A DNA stretch of 64,000 nucleotides from Bacillota bacterium (GTDB lineage: Bacteria > Bacillota > Clostridia > Lachnospirales > Lachnospiraceae), in contig JAEWCQ010000033.1 in NCBI GenBank assembly GCA_023390555.1, positions 62,001 through 126,000 of the forward strand, read 5' to 3'. Below are positions 60,947 to 64,000 of the stretch, piece after piece (the stretch's first letter is position 1; the number at the start of each line of letters is the position of its first letter). The notes beneath the pieces are model-generated. The model had not been told where the DNA came from, did not search any database, and worked only from the letters and a program-made list of their open reading frames with translations. Both the position numbers and the translations under genes were made by a program.

Positions 60947-62149
60947 TCAATCTACCAGTACCGGGTGGAAGTCCTCTACCCACGGAAGCCCCCATTTATT
61001 CAGCGCGTCCATAAAAGGATCCGGATCGAATTCTTCGATATTCCATACACCCGGTTTCGTCCAGGTACCATTTAAAACAAGCATGGCACCAATCATGGCA
61101 GGAACGCCGGTGGTATAGGAAATGGCCTGGCTGCCCACTTCTTTGTAGCATTCCTGATGATCACAGATGTTATAGAGGTAGTAGGTCTTCTCTTTGCCGT
61201 CTTTGATACCCTGAAAAATACAGCCGATGTTTGTCTTTCCGACCGTGCGCGGACCAAGACTGGCAGGGTCCGGAAGAACAGCTTTTAAGAACTGGAGCGG
61301 AACAATCTGCTTTCCTTCATATTCAATCGGTTCAATCGAAGTCATACCGACATTTTCGAGACACTTCAGGTGCGTCAGATAGCTTTGCCCAAAGGTCATG
61401 AAGAAACGGATACGTTTGATTCCCTTGAGGTTTAAGCCAAGGCTTTCCAGTTCTTCATGGTGCAGGAGATACATGTCCTTTTCTCCGACTTCCGCAAAGT
61501 TGTAAGCGCGCTTGATTTCCATCGGCTCGGTCTCTACCCATTCGCCGTTTTCCCAGTAGCTGCCGTTTGCACTGACTTCACGAATGTTGATTTCCGGGTT
61601 AAAGTTGGTCGCAAACGGATAGCCGTGATCGCCGCCGTTGCAGTCTAAAATATCCAGATAGTGGATTTCGTCAAACTGGTGTTTTTGTGCATAGGCCGAA
61701 AATACACCGGTAACGCCAGGATCAAAGCCGCTGCCAAGCAGGGCACAGATGCCCGCTTCGCGGAATTTTTCGCGGTATGCCCACTGCCATTTGTATTCAA
61801 ATTTGGCCGTGTCCAGCGGTTCGTAATTGGCGGTGTCGACATAGTGGGTCTTGGTAGCAAGGCAGGCTTCCATAATGGTCAGATCCTGATAGGGAAGAGC
61901 CAGATTTAAAACAACACCCGGCTGAAAGCGGTTGATAAGAGCAACAAGTTCATCCACATTGTCAGCATCTACCTGTGCGGTATGAATGATTGTTTTTGTC
62001 GTACCCTCAAGTTGCTCCTTTAAGGCATCACATTTTGATTTGGTGCGGCTTGCAATCAGAATCTCTTCAAAAACTTCGCTGTTCTGGCAGCATTTGTGGA
62101 TTGCGACGCTTGCAACACCGCCGCATCCGATAATCAGACATTTACCCAT
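60947..62149 (-). CDS. Carboxynorspermidine/carboxyspermidine dehydrogenase (saccharopine dehydrogenase family)
   Basis: 400 residues. Rossmann GxGxxG-type start (CLIIGCGGVASVAIHK), VVLNLALPYQDL, VDTANYEPLDT, LLGSGFDPGVTGVFSAYA, NGGDHGYPFATNFNPEINIRE and TTGVPAMIGAMLV are characteristic of CASDH/Lys1-like enzymes. It condenses a diamine with aspartate semialdehyde. The partner nspC lies immediately downstream, which favours the polyamine role over lysine metabolism. Confidence 0.93.
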   Translation of the reverse strand: MGKCLIIGCGGVASVAIHKCCQNSEVFEEILIASRTKSKCDALKEQLEGTTKTIIHTAQVDADNVDELVALINRFQPGVVLNLALPYQDLTIMEACLATKTHYVDTANYEPLDTAKFEYKWQWAYREKFREAGICALLGSGFDPGVTGVFSAYAQKHQFDEIHYLDILDCNGGDHGYPFATNFNPEINIREVSANGSYWENGEWVETEPMEIKRAYNFAEVGEKDMYLLHHEELESLGLNLKGIKRIRFFMTFGQSYLTHLKCLENVGMTSIEPIEYEGKQIVPLQFLKAVLPDPASLGPRTVGKTNIGCIFQGIKDGKEKTYYLYNICDHQECYKEVGSQAISYTTGVPAMIGAMLVLNGTWTKPGVWNIEEFDPDPFMDALNKWGLPWVEDFHPVLVD

Positions 62150-62151
62150 GT

Positions 62152-63012
62152 TTATCTCTCCTCTTTCTGTTTTAATTGTAATAAGACTTCTCTGGTAATT
62201 TTACATGCAACTGCTGTGGATGTTCCGCTCGGATCGTAATGGGGAGACAGCTCGTTGATGTCACAGCCCACGATATTCAGCCGATGCAGTTTTAAGACAG
62301 CATTTAAAAGTTCCTGAAAACTGACTCCGCCTGCCTCCGGTGTACCGGTACCACAGAAAATGGAAGGGTCCAGTACATCGAGATCCAGTGAAAAATAGAC
62401 CGGTTCACCCCGAAGTGTGGCTAAAACGGTGTCGAAGTCTTGCAGGTTAAATTTATGCAGATCCGTGTGTTCACTGGCAAACTCAAATTCATAGCGCTCG
62501 CCGCTGCGGATTCCGAACTGATGGATTCTGCCGTCTCCGGTCAGATTCCAGATCTGTTTCATGACGGTTGAGTGTGACAGTTCTTCTCCGATATAGTCGG
62601 TGCGCAGGTCTGTGTGGGCATCGAAGTGGAGGATATGGAGGTTCGGGTATTTTTTTAATACCGCACGAACCGCGCCAAGCGTAATCAGATGTTCTCCGCC
62701 GAGCATGACCGGAATCTTTCCGTCGATAAGAATCTGTCCGGTATATTCTTCCGTGACCTGCAAAACCCGCTCCGTATTCCCGAAAGGAAGCTCGAGGTCT
62801 CCGCCGTCAAAGATGCTGCAGTCGGTCAGGTCTTTTTCACAGTACGGCGAATAGGTTTCGATGCCGAAGGATTCATTCCGGATCGCCGAAGGACCGAAAC
62901 GGGTTCCCGGACGAAAGGATGTCGTGCCGTCAAACGGGACGCCGAACAGGACGGTATCGGCATCTTCATAGGCCGCATCACAGGCCAGGAAAGTCTGAAT
63001 GTTTTTATTCAT
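62152..63012 (-). CDS. speB: Agmatinase / agmatine ureohydrolase
   Basis: 286 residues, arginase fold. Manganese ligands in MLGGEHLITLGA, ILHFDAHTDLRTDY and YFSLDLDVLDPS, with GCDINELSPHYDPSG near the end. It converts agmatine to putrescine. The ATG at 63012 is used; a TTG at 63018 is closer to the AGGAGG at 63025-63030 (6 versus 12 nt) and may be the real start. The start overlaps the end of speE. Confidence 0.94.
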   Translation of the reverse strand: MNKNIQTFLACDAAYEDADTVLFGVPFDGTTSFRPGTRFGPSAIRNESFGIETYSPYCEKDLTDCSIFDGGDLELPFGNTERVLQVTEEYTGQILIDGKIPVMLGGEHLITLGAVRAVLKKYPNLHILHFDAHTDLRTDYIGEELSHSTVMKQIWNLTGDGRIHQFGIRSGERYEFEFASEHTDLHKFNLQDFDTVLATLRGEPVYFSLDLDVLDPSIFCGTGTPEAGGVSFQELLNAVLKLHRLNIVGCDINELSPHYDPSGTSTAVACKITREVLLQLKQKEER

Positions 63013-63859
63013 CTTCAAGTAACACCTCCTCTACATAGTTTGGAAGATAAAAAGAACCCTTATGCAGGTTTGTGTTATAGTAGTCTGCCCGGATTCCAAG
63101 TGCATTCCATTCATCTGCCTTTAAGTCATGGATCGGATGAAGTCCTTTGGAAGCAAAGCCAAACAGCCAGTGCCCGGACGGATACGTCGGAATATGAGCC
63201 TGATAAACGCGGCTGAGCGGAAAAACACCATGGATACGCCGGTGCGCTGATTTCATGGCTTTGGCATCCTCCGGATAAAACGGACTCTCGTGCTGATTGA
63301 CCATAATACCGTGTTCCGTGAGGGCCTTAAAGCAGTTTCCATAGAATTCCTTTGTGAAAAGAACCTCACCGGGACCGGAAGGATCGGTGGAGTCCACGAT
63401 AATGAGATCGTACCTGTTTTCCATCGGGCGGATGAATTTGAGACCGTCCCGATAATGAATGTTAATCCGTGGGTCGTCAAATCCACAGGCTGTCTGCGGC
63501 AGATATTCTTTGCAGACGGCGACAACACGCGCGTCAATTTCCACAATATCAATCTGTTCCAGTGCAGGATATTTGGAAAGTTCTCTTGCAACTCCGCCAT
63601 CGCCCGCACCGATGACAAGCACTGACCGGATCGCTGGATTGACTGCCAGCGGAACATGTGTGGTCATCTCATGATAGATGAACTCATCCCGTTCCGTCAG
63701 CATCATTACGCCGTCTAAGGTCAGAAATCGCCCAAATTCGGGGGAATCATAAACTGCAATTTTCTGATAATCACTCTGCTCACCATGAAGCTGGTTATTT
63801 ACCCGGATTGAAAACCGCACATTGGGGGTATGGTATTCACTGTACCACAAATCGTCCAT
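63005..63859 (-). CDS. speE: Spermidine synthase (polyamine aminopropyltransferase)
   Basis: 284 residues. GRFLTLDGVMMLTERDEFIYHEMTTH, SVLVIGAGDGGVARELSKYP, IDIVEIDARVV and LIIVDSTDPSGPGEVLFTKEFY are the aminopropyltransferase signature. It transfers an aminopropyl group from decarboxylated AdoMet to putrescine. AAGGAG is spaced 7 nt from the ATG at 63859 but only 1 nt from the one at 63865. SpeD, needed to supply decarboxylated AdoMet, is not in the window. Confidence 0.94.
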   Translation of the reverse strand: MDDLWYSEYHTPNVRFSIRVNNQLHGEQSDYQKIAVYDSPEFGRFLTLDGVMMLTERDEFIYHEMTTHVPLAVNPAIRSVLVIGAGDGGVARELSKYPALEQIDIVEIDARVVAVCKEYLPQTACGFDDPRINIHYRDGLKFIRPMENRYDLIIVDSTDPSGPGEVLFTKEFYGNCFKALTEHGIMVNQHESPFYPEDAKAMKSAHRRIHGVFPLSRVYQAHIPTYPSGHWLFGFASKGLHPIHDLKADEWNALGIRADYYNTNLHKGSFYLPNYVEEVLLEDE

Positions 63860-63861
63860 GC

Positions 63862-64000
63862 TCATTCTCCTTTCAACACATTCAGGCGGCTGGTATCCAT
63901 GCTTTCCGGACCGGTCAGCATACAGCCCTTTTCCTTTGCATACCTGATGTAATCTATAATTTCTCTGGTAATCCGTTCTCCCGGAGCGAGAATCGGGATT
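63862..64000 (-). CDS. Arginine (Orn/Lys/Arg-family) decarboxylase, C-terminal 45 residues (partial)
   Basis: The minus-strand frame enters from the right edge and ends in TGA at 63862-63864. IPILAPGERITREIIDYIRYAKEKG and TGPESMD...LNVLKGE match the C-terminal domain of the aspartate-aminotransferase-fold basic amino acid decarboxylases. In context with agmatinase it is most likely arginine decarboxylase making agmatine. Its stop codon overlaps the upstream speE ATG by 4 nt. Confidence 0.8.
   Translation of the reverse strand, partial: IPILAPGERITREIIDYIRYAKEKGCMLTGPESMDTSRLNVLKGE

Overview
The window looks like chromosomal DNA from an anaerobic gut Firmicute, most likely a Lachnospiraceae (Clostridia). 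The indications are AGGAGG-type ribosome sites, promoters of the TTGACA-N17-TATAAT type, a FabK-type fatty-acid operon, two beta-glucoside PTS cassettes, class B sortase with a PKTG-type surface protein, and NADP glutamate dehydrogenase. The genus assignment is inference. I see no rRNA, tRNA, CRISPR array, insertion sequence or prophage.

Layout. 0-2.6 kb: tail of a chemotaxis receptor, then a MarR regulator and the Tet-like MFS pump it probably controls. 2.6-6.8 kb: thiamine salvage, with a divergent thiT (ECF S component) and a thiE-thiD-thiW-thiM operon, each behind its own TPP riboswitch (one apparently translational, one with a terminator). 6.8-17 kb: a surface module comprising a 2513-residue secreted protein of about 26 repeats plus two fibronectin III domains, a class B sortase, and a leucine-rich-repeat protein ending in a sortase signal. 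17-25 kb: a fatty-acid operon acpP-fabK-fabD-fabG-fabF-fabZ-accDA(fused)-fabH-marR, with three TTTG-N5-CAAA dyads at its promoter that fit a FabT-like role for the last gene. 25-29.8 kb: AraC regulator divergent from a PTS EIIBC / 6-phospho-beta-glucosidase / EIIA cassette. 30-36 kb: gdhA, signal peptidase I, a CDF cation exporter, and an LTA-synthase-like sulfatase. 36-43.8 kb: GGDEF protein, a MacAB-like ABC exporter operon, MATE exporter with a His-rich CsoR-type copper sensor, and an EamA transporter. 43.8-52.6 kb: GH31 alpha-glucosidase, patatin-like lipase, two poorly characterised proteins, and an AGCS amino-acid symporter. 52.7-53.5 kb: an HPr-like protein that has lost its phosphorylatable histidine, next to a Lys/Ala-rich protein. 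53.7-59.7 kb: a second beta-glucoside cassette under a LicT-type antiterminator, containing one gene of unknown function. 59.8-64 kb (minus strand): a polyamine operon, arginine decarboxylase (cut by the window edge)-speE-speB-carboxynorspermidine dehydrogenase-nspC.

How it fits together. Most genes serve growth on plant or host carbohydrates, membrane lipid synthesis, cofactor salvage and surface display. Points most worth a second look are the unknown protein inside the LicT-controlled PTS operon, the HPr paralogue with Tyr at position 15 but Ser46 intact, the giant repeat protein with no evident anchor, the FabT-like boxes, the AccD-AccA fusion, the His-rich CsoR next to a MATE pump, and a polyamine operon carrying genes for two different routes to spermidine-type triamines.
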